Shown piece by piece: positions 17,446 to 27,184 of a stretch of DNA of 47,663 bases (within the stretch, counting starts at the first letter, position 1; each line of letters starts with the position of its first letter). The notes beneath the pieces were generated by a model that saw only the letters and a list, made by a program, of their open reading frames with translations, was not told the origin of the DNA and did no database searches. This DNA is from Bacteroidales bacterium (GTDB lineage Bacteria > Bacteroidota > Bacteroidia > Bacteroidales > JAFGHD01). The DNA lies in the NCBI GenBank assembly GCA_016939365.1, contig JAFGHD010000092.1, positions 1-47,663 of the forward strand, in the 5' to 3' direction. A program made the translations under genes and the position numbers.

Positions 17446-18150
17446 ATGATAAAAATCCGAGTAATCGTTGTGACAGCGTGTTCCCTGGGCCTGATGTGGG
17501 GATGCCGGTCAGGCCTCGATGATCCGGGCAGAATTCCCATCAGAGACTACACCGACACGATGAGCTACATCATCGGGCAGGATTATGGCCAGGGGGTACG
17601 TGACCAGGATATCAGGGTGAACCTGCAGGCAATATACAGGGGCTTCCACGACGGCCTGAATGATACCAGCCTGATCCCCGACTCATTGAAACAGGCGTTG
17701 ATCAATCACTTCAACGAGGAGCTGGATCTGCGCCGAAAAAAAGAGGAGGAGCAGATGGTGCGCAAAAACCTTGAGGACAGCAGGGTTTTTCTCGAAAAGA
17801 ACCGTCAGCAGGAAGGCGTCCGGGAGTTGCCCAGCGGACTGCAGTATCTTGTACTGAAGGAGGGGCAGGGCGATCATCCCGGTATGAACGACAGTGTGAT
17901 AATCCATTACCGCGCCATGTTTGTGGACCGCCGGACGTTTGATATGTCTTACGACCGGGGGCCGGCCGGAATAAAACTGAACGAAGTGATTCCGGGACTG
18001 TCAGAGGGTATCATGCTGATGAAACCGGGTGCCATTTATGAGCTGTATATACCGCCGGCATTGGGTTATGGTGATCAGAACTTCGCCAATATCGTACCGG
18101 GAGGCTCCACCCTCATCTACACCATCGAACTGATCAGGATCGTGAAATAA
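17446..18150 (+). CDS. FKBP-type peptidyl-prolyl isomerase lipoprotein
   Basis: 234 residues from ATG 17446. Lipoprotein signal with lipobox LMWGC (Cys20). About 35-125: FKBP N-terminal dimer domain (DTMSYIIGQDYGQGVR and a charged helix rich in K/R/E). About 125-234: FKBP catalytic fold with LPSGLQYLVLKEG, DSVIIHYRAMF, GLSEGIMLMKPG, YIPPALGYGD and the final PGGSTLIYTIELI. This is the FkpA/Mip type, which folds exported proteins around proline bonds. It sits between tolC and the MFP gene in the efflux operon, which is unusual; it may help fold the outer membrane channel (inferred). Confidence 0.92.
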   Translation: MIKIRVIVVTACSLGLMWGCRSGLDDPGRIPIRDYTDTMSYIIGQDYGQGVRDQDIRVNLQAIYRGFHDGLNDTSLIPDSLKQALINHFNEELDLRRKKEEEQMVRKNLEDSRVFLEKNRQQEGVRELPSGLQYLVLKEGQGDHPGMNDSVIIHYRAMFVDRRTFDMSYDRGPAGIKLNEVIPGLSEGIMLMKPGAIYELYIPPALGYGDQNFANIVPGGSTLIYTIELIRIVK

Positions 18151-18201
18151 CCGAATAAAAGAAACAACATGAAGTGTATTTCCGGAAATAACAACCAAAT
18201 C

Positions 18202-19344
18202 ATGAGGAAATCAGTGATTTTATTTGCTGCGATATTCCTTCTGTCTGCCTGCGGGGCGAAAAGGGACAATCCCGGAGAGGATCTCAGGGAACAAATCTCT
18301 GCATACCGGCAACAGGCCCTGAAACTGAATGAACAGATTGCAGCCCTGGAGCAGGAACTTGCCGCAAATGATGAAAATCCGGCCCATGCCATCCCGGTAG
18401 AGACCATGACCCTGACTTATCGGCCTTTCCGGCACTATATCGATGTGAGCGGAACGGTGGAGGCGATACAATCAGCTTATATCAGCCCGGAGATCAACGG
18501 TCAGATCAAGAATATCTATGTAAATGAAGGTGACCGGGTACAGAAGGGTGATCCGCTGGTAAAACTGAACAGCAGCGTTACCGAACAGGGTATCCGTGAG
18601 GTGGAGACAGCGCTGGAACTGGCAAGGACCGTCTACAAAAAGCAAAAGGAGCTTTGGGATCAGAACATCGGTTCGGAGATCGAATTCCTGACCGCCAGGA
18701 ACAATATGGAGTCGCTGGAGAGCAGGCTCAGCACACTGAAGGCGCAGCATGACATGGCACTGGTTCTTGCACCGGTGAACGGTATCGTGGACGAAATTAT
18801 GGTCAAGGAGGGCGAGCTGGGCATACCCGGCATGAGGATGATGGAACTGGTCAACCTGGATGAGCTCTATATCAATGCCGATGTCTCGGAAACCTATCTG
18901 ACCAAAGTGAAACGGGGTGATGCCGTGGTTGTCGATTTTCCTGCCTACCCCGGAATATCAATGGAAGTACCCGTACACCGGACCGGTAATGTGGTGAAGA
19001 GCGCGAACCGGACTTTTACGGTACAGCTGAAAATCCGTAACCGGGATGAGATGCTCAAGCCGAATTCACTTGCCGTGGTCAGGATCAGCGATTTCAGCAG
19101 CGACAGTGCACTGCTGGTCCCACCGATCATTGTCAAACAGGATATGAAGGGGAAATACCTTTACACCGTAGCGGAAAAGAACGGTAATCCTGTGGCATCA
19201 AAAAGGTACATCCAGACGGGGCTTTCATATGGTGACGAAACCATGGTGACGGAGGGGCTCGAACCGGGAGAGTCGGTCATCATCACCGGATATAACCAGG
19301 TCACCGACGGTATAGCTGTCAGGAACAACGGTAATAAATTCTAA
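18202..19344 (+). CDS. RND efflux periplasmic adaptor (membrane fusion protein), lipoprotein
   Basis: 380 residues from ATG 18202; an ATG at 18169 adds 11 residues ahead of the lipoprotein signal and is less likely. Lipobox LSAC, Cys17. Then a short coiled coil (about 28-55), the lipoyl half YISPEINGQIKNIYVNEGD, a helical hairpin (about 125-185), the second lipoyl half VLAPVNGIVDEIMVKEGE and a beta-barrel part (LVNLDELYINADVSETYL). These adaptors join the inner membrane pump to TolC. It follows the FKBP gene and ends 10 bases before the pump gene. Confidence 0.93.
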   Translation: MRKSVILFAAIFLLSACGAKRDNPGEDLREQISAYRQQALKLNEQIAALEQELAANDENPAHAIPVETMTLTYRPFRHYIDVSGTVEAIQSAYISPEINGQIKNIYVNEGDRVQKGDPLVKLNSSVTEQGIREVETALELARTVYKKQKELWDQNIGSEIEFLTARNNMESLESRLSTLKAQHDMALVLAPVNGIVDEIMVKEGELGIPGMRMMELVNLDELYINADVSETYLTKVKRGDAVVVDFPAYPGISMEVPVHRTGNVVKSANRTFTVQLKIRNRDEMLKPNSLAVVRISDFSSDSALLVPPIIVKQDMKGKYLYTVAEKNGNPVASKRYIQTGLSYGDETMVTEGLEPGESVIITGYNQVTDGIAVRNNGNKF

Positions 19345-19354
19345 AGCGGCAGGT

Positions 19355-22300
19355 ATGGAAAACCACATCAAGGAGCGCAAGGTCATCCGGGAATTCCCGC
19401 TGACCACCTGGGCGCTGAACAACAAAAACACCGTATTCCTGCTGCTGTTCGTGCTGCTGATCTTTGGGGTGATCAGCTACAGGTCGTTACCCAAGGAGTT
19501 GTTCCCCGACATCTATATCCCGACCGTGCTGGTGCAGACGATCTACCCGGGCAATCCGCCCATCGATATGGAGAACCTGATCACCCGGCCTGTCGAAAAA
19601 GAGCTGGAATCGATACGGGGGATCAAAAAGATATCCTCCACTTCCACACAGGATGTCTCGGTGATATTCGTCGAATTCAACACCGATGTGGAGATCAACC
19701 AGGCCCTTCAGGAGGTCAGGGATGCCGTCAGCAAGGCAGAAAGCGAATTGCCCAATGACCTGCTGGACGATCCTCTCATCACCGATATCGATTTCTCTGA
19801 GTTCCCCATCCTCAGCATCAACCTCTCGGGGGATTACAGCATCAATGAGCTGAAGGAATATGCCGAATACCTTGAGGAGGAAATCGAGACCATACCTGAA
19901 ATCTCGAAGGTGGAGATATCTGGGCTGAATGATCGGGAAGTCAAGGTCAATGTTGACCGGCACCGCCTGGAAACGTATGAACTCAATTTTGACGATATCG
20001 AAGGGGCCATTGCCGCCGAAAACATCTCCATGTCCGGAGGTGAACTCAAGATGGATGATACACGTCTTTCGATCAGGATCGTTGGGGAGTTCAAACGTGT
20101 GACTGAAATCAGTAATATCATTGTCAAGAGTGAAGATCAGAATATCGTTTACCTGCGTGATGTAGCCGATGTTGTTTATGGATTCGAGGACCCGGACAGC
20201 TATGCCCGTCTCGATGCCAATGCAGTAGTCACTTTGCAGGTCGTAAAAAAAGGAGGGGAAAACCTACTGGTAGCAACCGACAAGATCTTTGATATCCTGG
20301 ATCATGCGCGCCTCAGCAATTCCCTTCCCTCAGACCTGACGGTTACCCTGACCAACGACCAGTCTGACATTGTCCGTAAACAGCTCAGCAATCTGGAGAA
20401 CAGCATGCTGATGGGAGTGATCTTTGTGCTGCTGATCCTTTACCTGTTCCTGGGCATCCGCAACGCCCTGTTCGTCGGGCTGGCCATACCGACATCCATG
20501 TTCCTGTCGTTCATCGTTTTCGGGTTGATGGATACCCGGATCAATATGATCGTTCTCTTCTCGCTGATCCTGGCTCTGGGTATGCTGGTCGACAATGCCA
20601 TTGTGGTTACTGAAAACATTTACCGTTTCGTTGACCGGGGCTATTCAAAGTTCCAGGCAGCCCGGCTGGCTGTTGGGGAAATTGCCATGCCGATCATCTC
20701 CTCCACCGCCACCACCCTTGCTGCCTTCTTTCCCCTGTTGTTCTGGGACTCCCTTATCGGGGAGTTCATGAAGTATCTGCCTGTGACCCTGATCATCGTC
20801 ATGACCTCCTCGTTGTTTGTGGCGCTGGTGATCATCCCGGTGGCTTCTTCCACCTTTATCCGGCACGGTGATCAGAATCCCAGGCCTCGGATGAAGCGGT
20901 CGCTCGTCCTGGCCTCCGCAATGATCATTGCCGCACTGTTGCTCTACATGGCCAGGGCGAATATGCTGGCCACTCTTCTGCTGATTTTCGGCATCACGGG
21001 GATCCTTAACGTTCTGCTCCTGTACCGGGTTTCCAAATGGTTTCAGGAGGTATTCCTGGTTTGGCTGGAAGCCTATTACCTGCGCTTCCTCTCCTTTGCC
21101 CTTAAAAAACGTAATCCGCTCAAATTCATCGGGGGCACCTTCCTGTTGCTGATCATCACCGTGATCTTCTATTTTGCGAGCCATCCGAAGATCATTTTTT
21201 TTCCTAATACTGATCCGCAGTACATCAATATCCTGGCGGAACTTCCCATCGGCACAGACATCACTGCCACCGACCGGTTCATCAAGCAGGTGGAGAAAAA
21301 GGTATTCAGGATACTGGAGCCCGATCGTCAGATCGTCAAGTCGGTACTAACCATTGTCGGGAAGGGCGCCGTACTTGAAAACGAGGGATTCAGCGGAAAA
21401 TCAGGAGGGGATAACAGGGCTCTCATCACAGTCACCTTTGTCGATTATGAACTCAGGAATGATATCAATACAGGAGATATCATGAAAACCCTGAGTGATT
21501 CCCTTATTGGAAAGCACCCGGGTGTGGAATTCTCTGTGGAAAAGCAGAGTGCAGGTCCACCCGCAGGCAAACCCATCAATATCGAAGTCAGCGGAAAGGA
21601 ATTCAGCAAGCTTCTTGAGCTGACCGATACCATGCAGACTTTCATAGAGAGTTTCAATATCGAGGGTATTGAAGGGTTGAAGATTGACCTGGATGTCGGG
21701 CAGCCTGAACTGTTGGTACACATCGACCGCGACAAGGCCCGGCGGTTTGGATTGTCCACTGGGCAGATTGCCATGACCCTTCGCACCGCCCTTTTCGGAA
21801 GGGAGGTTTCCGATTTCAAGATCGGCGAGGATGAATACCCCATTCAGCTGAGGCTTAAGGATGAATACCGTTATGATCTCTCCTCCCTGATGAACCAGCT
21901 GGTAACCTTCCGCAGCCAGACCTCAGGGCAGATCATACAGATACCGATATCTGCCGTAGCTGATATTGAGTACAGCACCACTTACAGCTCGGTGATCCGG
22001 AAGGACCTCAACCGTGTGGTGACGCTCTATTCCAATGTGCTGGAAGGATATAACGCTACTGAGATAAATAACCAGATCAGGGCATTGCTGAAAAACCTGG
22101 ATATACCCGAAGGGTACAGGTATGAATTCACCGGAGAACAACAGGAGCAGGAGGAATCGATGGCCTTCCTTTCACAGGCCCTTTTGATCGCTCTTTCCCT
22201 GATCCTGATCATCCTGGTCAGCCAGTTCAATTCGGTCGTAAAACCCCTGATCATCATGGTCAGCGTTCTTTTCAGCACGATAGGGGTATTCGGTGGCCTG

Positions 22301-22810
22301 GCCACATTCCAAATGGATTTCATCGTGATCATGACCGGCATCGGCATCGTGTCGCTGGCAGGTGTGGTGGTGAACAATGCCATCGTGCTCATCGACTATA
22401 CCAACCTGCTGAAAAGCAGGAAGCGAAAAGAGCTCGGTCTGGCGGAAAATGCCATTCTCCCGGTGAAGGATTCCACGGAATGCATCATCGAAGCCGGTAA
22501 AACCAGGTTGCGCCCGGTACTCCTGACCGCAATCACAACAATCCTGGGGCTGCTACCGCTGGCCTTAGGCCTGAATATCGACATCGTTTCGTTCCTCAGG
22601 ACACTGGATCCCAAGATATATTTCGGTGGCGACAATGCCGCTTTCTGGAGCAACATGTCCTGGGTGATCATTTTCGGACTATCGTTCGCTACATTTCTCA
22701 CACTTGTAATCGTGCCCGCCATGTACCATGTGCTCTACCTCGGCAAGGTCAGGATTTACCGGATGATGCATAAGGAACAGCATCAGCCGCTGGAAACAGC
22801 GTCTGAGTAA
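19355..22810 (+). CDS. RND-family efflux pump (HAE1/AcrB-like permease)
   Basis: 1151 residues, in the usual range for the family (about 1000-1150). Twelve membrane segments in two halves with large periplasmic loops. Seen: the first membrane helix about 30-48, the PGNPPIDMENLITRPVEKELE segment shared by RND pumps, LALGMLVDNAIVVTENIYR in helix 4, and the second-half SLAGVVVNNAIVLIDYTNLL. It uses proton flow to drive export through the MFP/TolC partners encoded just upstream. Last gene of the operon; the convergent ClC gene ends 79 bases beyond. Drug, bile salt, lipid or metal substrates cannot be separated by eye; no CzcA-type signs were noted. Confidence 0.95.
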   Translation: MENHIKERKVIREFPLTTWALNNKNTVFLLLFVLLIFGVISYRSLPKELFPDIYIPTVLVQTIYPGNPPIDMENLITRPVEKELESIRGIKKISSTSTQDVSVIFVEFNTDVEINQALQEVRDAVSKAESELPNDLLDDPLITDIDFSEFPILSINLSGDYSINELKEYAEYLEEEIETIPEISKVEISGLNDREVKVNVDRHRLETYELNFDDIEGAIAAENISMSGGELKMDDTRLSIRIVGEFKRVTEISNIIVKSEDQNIVYLRDVADVVYGFEDPDSYARLDANAVVTLQVVKKGGENLLVATDKIFDILDHARLSNSLPSDLTVTLTNDQSDIVRKQLSNLENSMLMGVIFVLLILYLFLGIRNALFVGLAIPTSMFLSFIVFGLMDTRINMIVLFSLILALGMLVDNAIVVTENIYRFVDRGYSKFQAARLAVGEIAMPIISSTATTLAAFFPLLFWDSLIGEFMKYLPVTLIIVMTSSLFVALVIIPVASSTFIRHGDQNPRPRMKRSLVLASAMIIAALLLYMARANMLATLLLIFGITGILNVLLLYRVSKWFQEVFLVWLEAYYLRFLSFALKKRNPLKFIGGTFLLLIITVIFYFASHPKIIFFPNTDPQYINILAELPIGTDITATDRFIKQVEKKVFRILEPDRQIVKSVLTIVGKGAVLENEGFSGKSGGDNRALITVTFVDYELRNDINTGDIMKTLSDSLIGKHPGVEFSVEKQSAGPPAGKPINIEVSGKEFSKLLELTDTMQTFIESFNIEGIEGLKIDLDVGQPELLVHIDRDKARRFGLSTGQIAMTLRTALFGREVSDFKIGEDEYPIQLRLKDEYRYDLSSLMNQLVTFRSQTSGQIIQIPISAVADIEYSTTYSSVIRKDLNRVVTLYSNVLEGYNATEINNQIRALLKNLDIPEGYRYEFTGEQQEQEESMAFLSQALLIALSLILIILVSQFNSVVKPLIIMVSVLFSTIGVFGGLATFQMDFIVIMTGIGIVSLAGVVVNNAIVLIDYTNLLKSRKRKELGLAENAILPVKDSTECIIEAGKTRLRPVLLTAITTILGLLPLALGLNIDIVSFLRTLDPKIYFGGDNAAFWSNMSWVIIFGLSFATFLTLVIVPAMYHVLYLGKVRIYRMMHKEQHQPLETASE

Positions 22811-22889
22811 AACCGGCATGGAAATGATATGGATGGGTCGAAGGAAATCGTGCAACCCGACGGCGGATTGTGGGGAGTTACATTGGGTC

Positions 22890-24668
22890 TCAATCGTCCG
22901 AGAACTCCTGCAGCAACTTCCGGTAGGTTGAAAAAACATTTGCGCGTGACACGAATCCAACATACTTTCCCTTCCTGATCACGGGCAAATTGAAGTTGCC
23001 GGTTTCGGTGAACTTGGCGGCCACCTCTTCCATCGATTCGTCGGGATCGACAGTGGCAGCCGGCATGAACATCAGGTCCCTGATAAGGGTGGTGGGATAG
23101 AGTTCCCTGTCGAAGATGATATTCCGGATATCATTGATGAAAATGATGCCGTGGAAGTTGTTTTCATCATCCACAACGGGGAAAATATTACGTTGAGAAT
23201 GGGTGACGACCTTGACAAAATCGCCGAGGGTGGCATCAAGGGGCACTGTATTGAAGTTTGTTTCCACCAGGTCCCTGACCTTCATCATTGAGAGTACGGC
23301 TTTATCCTTATGGTGGGTAAGAAGTTCCCCCCTCCTGGCCAGCCTGCGTGCATAAAGGGAGTGTGGTTCATAGTACTTCACGGTCAGATAGGAGATGGTC
23401 GAAGTGATGATCAGGGGCGTAAAAAGGCTGTAGCCACCTGTGATCTCAGCGATAAGGAAGATGGCGGTGAGGGGCGCATGCATCACTCCCGACATGATGC
23501 CTGCCATTCCCACCAGCGCAAAACCCGTTTCAGAAACATGCATGAAGGGCAGCATGTTGATCAGATGTCCGCACAGGAATCCGGCCAGGCCACCCATGAA
23601 GAGCGAGGGAGCAAAGATCCCGCCCACTCCTCCTGCCCCTGTGGTGACTGCCATGGCAATCACCTTGAAAAACATGGTGAACAGTAAAATGGCCACAAGG
23701 AACCATTCCTGGTCTGCCCATGAACTGAACAGGCCTTCATTGATCAGCACCCCTTCGTTGCCCTCCAGTATCGTCGACAGGGCCTCATAACCCTCACCGT
23801 AAAGGGACGGAAATATAAATATCAGGACCCCCAGAATAATTCCCCCGACGAGAACTTTCCGGTATGTGTTCCTGATGGAATCCATCCATCCTTCGGTAAT
23901 GGACGTAGCCCGTGTGAAGAACACCGACACCAGCCCGGTAAACAAGCCAAGCACCAGAAAAGCCGGTATCTGGCTGAGCACAAACGGGTCATGTATCTCG
24001 AATGAGAACAGCACACCCTTCCCCATCAGAAAGAAAGCGATCATTGATCCGGTCACCGCAGAGATCAGAAGCGGGATCATAGTGGTCATGGTGAGGTCAA
24101 GCATCAACACCTCAATGGCGAAGACCATAGCCGCGATGGGCGATTTGAAAATGCCTGCAATGGCTCCTGCTGCTCCGCAACCGATCAGAATCAGGATGGT
24201 CTTGAAGTTCAGCCTGAAAATCCTTCCAAGATTGGATCCAATGGAAGCCCCCGTGAAAACGATGGGAGCCTCAAGTCCGACAGAGCCTCCGAAAGCAATG
24301 GTGAGGGTGGAAGCCACCATGGAAGAATAGGTGTTATGGCGGCTCAGGATACCGTTTTTCCGCGAGATGGCGTAAAGTATCTTGCTGACACCATGCCCGA
24401 TATCCTCCCTGATGACATACCTCACGAAAAGGACGGTCAGCAGGATGCCTGCCAGGGGAAAGGCCAGGTAAAGAAAGTTCTGCTTTTCAAACTGGAACCC
24501 CCCAGTAATGAAATAATGTGTATAATAGACAAGGTTCTTCAGTAACACCGCTGCCAGGCCACTGAGCAGGCCGATCAGCAGACTGAGAATGAGAATAACC
24601 TCCCGCTGACGGTCACGCTTTATTTTCCATAATATGATCCTGCTGATATAAGACCTGAACAAACCCAT
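22890..24668 (-). CDS. ClC-type chloride channel/antiporter with two CBS domains
   Basis: 592 residues from ATG 24668 (MGLFRSYISRI). An open frame runs 72 residues further upstream but shows no family likeness, and a good promoter box at 24689-24696 lies inside it, so the shorter start is preferred. About 25-430: membrane region with GGSVGLEAP carrying the gating-type Glu, the AGIFKSPIAAMVFAIE segment and GGVGGIFAPSLFMGG, the selectivity motifs of ClC proteins. About 455-592: CBS pair (RDLVETNFNTVPLDATL and RDLMFMPAATVDPDES), which in ClC proteins bind adenine nucleotides. It moves Cl- (perhaps with H+) across the inner membrane. Transcribed alone. Confidence 0.92.
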   Translation of the reverse strand: MGLFRSYISRIILWKIKRDRQREVILILSLLIGLLSGLAAVLLKNLVYYTHYFITGGFQFEKQNFLYLAFPLAGILLTVLFVRYVIREDIGHGVSKILYAISRKNGILSRHNTYSSMVASTLTIAFGGSVGLEAPIVFTGASIGSNLGRIFRLNFKTILILIGCGAAGAIAGIFKSPIAAMVFAIEVLMLDLTMTTMIPLLISAVTGSMIAFFLMGKGVLFSFEIHDPFVLSQIPAFLVLGLFTGLVSVFFTRATSITEGWMDSIRNTYRKVLVGGIILGVLIFIFPSLYGEGYEALSTILEGNEGVLINEGLFSSWADQEWFLVAILLFTMFFKVIAMAVTTGAGGVGGIFAPSLFMGGLAGFLCGHLINMLPFMHVSETGFALVGMAGIMSGVMHAPLTAIFLIAEITGGYSLFTPLIITSTISYLTVKYYEPHSLYARRLARRGELLTHHKDKAVLSMMKVRDLVETNFNTVPLDATLGDFVKVVTHSQRNIFPVVDDENNFHGIIFINDIRNIIFDRELYPTTLIRDLMFMPAATVDPDESMEEVAAKFTETGNFNLPVIRKGKYVGFVSRANVFSTYRKLLQEFSDD

Positions 24669-24688
24669 TACATGGAACTTTTCAAACG

Positions 24689-24716
24689 CAAAGCTAATTC
24701 TTATTGAATTAACAAA
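24689..24716 (-). promoter_or_regulatory. Promoter of the ClC gene
   Basis: Minus strand: TTTG (24716-24713), 16-base spacer, exact -7 box TAGCTTTG (24696-24689). The leader would be about 15 bases to the ATG at 24668, which supports that start. Confidence 0.55.
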
Positions 24717-24927
24717 ACGGATAGGAAAGGTATCCGGATTATGAATCATACCCGATCCGCATGAGCAAATGAATTTGATTATTAACTCCTTGAATAATAT
24801 GGCACAGGAGTTGGACATTAAGGTACTTTCAATTTCATATTGCAGTAATGCACCATCCGGAATAAATAGACATCTATTTATCAATCAATAACAATATTAA
24901 AATGTTGTCTCATTAAAATCAAATCCC

Positions 24928-26910
24928 ATGAACATCTTTACCCGATTAAAAACCGGTCTCATTTTGATGACATTATGGTTCGCGGCCATACAAGTCATCG
25001 GACAGCAAGACCTCCTGAGCCTGGATGTGAATGTAAAAGTCGCATCCACAAAAGGTGAAAAGATCTTCAAAACTCCCAGTGCTGTGACCATCATCAGCAA
25101 GGAGCAGATCGAGAATTTCAACTTCAGTTCGATTTCTGAGGCTCTTGAAACGGTTGCGGGCGTTTATGTCACCCGGACCTATCTGAAGCGCAATCTGCCG
25201 ACCTCACGTGGTATTCTGCAGGATCAGTACGCCAACAAAGTCTTGATCCTGATCAACGGTATACCCAGCTGGAACGCGGTGACGGGCGAAGGCAACCTCG
25301 ACCGTATCGGGATACATGATGTGGAACGCATAGAGGTACTGAAAGGCCCTGCATCCGTGCTGTATGGGACCAATGCGTATTCAGGAGCCATCAATATCGT
25401 CCTGAAAAGCTCGGATGAGATGCAGATGGAGGCCCATATGGGTTATGGTTCCAATGCCTCTATCCAGGGTGGGGGAAATGCCTCAGGCAAAGCCGGGGAT
25501 TTTTCACTGTTCGTAGCAGGCAACGGAGGAGATGTGAGGCAGCCGGCCAAATTATGGCAGGATGGCGCCAAACCTCAGGAGGAAGGGATCATCGACGATC
25601 ATATCGCCTCAAATAACTTTACAGTCCATGCGGGATATCAATCACACTCGCTGCTGATCAATGGTTTCAGGGTGATCGAAAGCTACCTGGGTGTCTCTCC
25701 CACCTTCGCCGCCGGAGCCAATAACGACCATATCGTTCAGGGAACGACAGCGAATTATACATTTGACGGTGCGGTAACAGATAAGATAGGCCTCAGGGCA
25801 GGTGTGACCTATGATTACGGACACCGTGACCTCTCCAGAAAAAAGGCGGATGATGTTCGGGCCAAAATCACCGGCGAAAGGATCAACGGTTTCGCGGTGT
25901 CCAACATCAGCCTGACAGATGTAATCTCCCTGGATATCGGTGCCGATTATGAGCAAAGAACCAGTATGGAATACTCCAATTATGATCCGATAAAGGATTC
26001 CATTACGGAAGAAAACAACATGAAGGATAAAAGTGTAAGCGAATACTCCGTTTTCGGACAGCTGAACCTCAATATGGAAAAAATATCGGCGGTTGCCGGA
26101 GCCCGTTACACCAATAACGAATTCTTCGGCAGCAACGTTTCCCCAAGGGCCACTGTGGTATATTCCTTCAATGAAACCAACAGCCTTAAGCTTTTATACG
26201 GCGAATCATTCCGGGCTCCTTCGCTGTTTGAGCTTTACTTCGAAACGGCGTCCAAGACCGTATTTGGCAATACCCGCCTGGACCCGGAACGCAGCCGTTC
26301 CATCGAGTTTGCGTACCTCACCTCTTTCAGCGATTTCTTCATCCAGGCCCTGGTATACCAGGGATGGTATTCCGACAAGATATTCCGCTCCAACGACTCT
26401 ACCCTGCTGCTGCCCGACGGCACACCCAATGTGAACAAAAGAAGCGTCTATGACAACGGCGTTGAGTTCACTGCCAACGGGATTGAGCTGGAGGTACGAT
26501 ATGCCAACCCGGATATCCTCAATGCCTTCCTGAGTTTCAACTACCTCCTCGGCAATGACGAGGATAAGGATGCCGACGAAAATTATAACTTCAAATATGT
26601 CCCCGAACAGACCCTCACCTTGGGCTTGTCGAAAAATTTCGCCGAGCGGTTCAATATCTCAGGTGTGCTGCACTATATGGGAGAAACAGAAGGCCCGAAA
26701 GAAAAAATCGGTGCCCAGCAGATGATCAATCTGAACCTCTCCTACAGGCATAAGCTGAACGACCTCCAGGTGCAACACTCCTTTGTAGTCAAAAACCTGC
26801 TGGATGAAAACATTGAAATACCCGAATACGTGAACCGGAAATCGTCCCTCAATGCAATTCCTTATGGGACATACAGGTACCTGGGTTATACCCTGACCGT
26901 TAAGATCTGA
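24928..26910 (+). CDS. TonB-dependent outer membrane receptor
   Basis: 660 residues. Signal peptide about 1-25 (ends VIGQ). Plug domain about 40-160: the helix ISEALETVAGVYVTRTYLKR, SRGILQDQYANKVLILING and the closing VERIEVLKGPASVLYGTNAY. The rest is a 22-strand beta-barrel, ending YLGYTLTVKI with the usual aromatic-rich last strand. It has no carboxypeptidase-like N-terminal domain and no SusD partner, and its length fits siderophore, heme or cobalamin receptors rather than glycan SusC types. It imports a rare nutrient using TonB energy; the ligand is unknown. A TonB-like small protein follows after a strong hairpin. Confidence 0.92.
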   Translation: MNIFTRLKTGLILMTLWFAAIQVIGQQDLLSLDVNVKVASTKGEKIFKTPSAVTIISKEQIENFNFSSISEALETVAGVYVTRTYLKRNLPTSRGILQDQYANKVLILINGIPSWNAVTGEGNLDRIGIHDVERIEVLKGPASVLYGTNAYSGAINIVLKSSDEMQMEAHMGYGSNASIQGGGNASGKAGDFSLFVAGNGGDVRQPAKLWQDGAKPQEEGIIDDHIASNNFTVHAGYQSHSLLINGFRVIESYLGVSPTFAAGANNDHIVQGTTANYTFDGAVTDKIGLRAGVTYDYGHRDLSRKKADDVRAKITGERINGFAVSNISLTDVISLDIGADYEQRTSMEYSNYDPIKDSITEENNMKDKSVSEYSVFGQLNLNMEKISAVAGARYTNNEFFGSNVSPRATVVYSFNETNSLKLLYGESFRAPSLFELYFETASKTVFGNTRLDPERSRSIEFAYLTSFSDFFIQALVYQGWYSDKIFRSNDSTLLLPDGTPNVNKRSVYDNGVEFTANGIELEVRYANPDILNAFLSFNYLLGNDEDKDADENYNFKYVPEQTLTLGLSKNFAERFNISGVLHYMGETEGPKEKIGAQQMINLNLSYRHKLNDLQVQHSFVVKNLLDENIEIPEYVNRKSSLNAIPYGTYRYLGYTLTVKI

Positions 26911-26926
26911 TGAACACACCCCTGAA

Positions 26927-26987
26927 CCGATCCGGAAAACCCTCACACATGCCTGTTAATGCCTTATCAGAGGATTTTCCGGATCGG
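26927..26987. terminator. Long-stem hairpin after the TonB receptor gene
   Basis: An 18-base arm (26927-26944) pairs with 26970-26987 with a single mismatch around a 25-base loop. It starts 16 bases after the receptor stop. No T-run follows, so it is either a stem that works in termination or mRNA stability, or part of a dispersed palindrome family. Confidence 0.55.
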
Positions 26988-27184
26988 GATCAATATGGAA
27001 ACCTGGACATCAACCCTGGCTGAAATCAAAAATAAACGAATAAAAAAACGGAACGGATTGCGAAATTATTAAGGATTTGGTTTATATTTATTTGCTGAAA
27101 TTCATATTGCCAATACTGCAGTCACCCCAGATCGGCGCGATTGGCTGTGTCGGTTTTATTTGAAAGTATCAACACCATGTAAAG

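Noticed and set aside
24669-24884. Upstream extension of the ClC protein by 72 residues
   Set aside because: No family likeness, and a consensus promoter box lies within it.
26900-26946. Antisense translation ending in GVCSSDL, which resembles the well-known Illumina adapter translation
   Set aside because: The DNA here is the real 3' end of the TonB receptor gene (LTVKI stop) and differs from the adapter at several bases; the likeness is chance.
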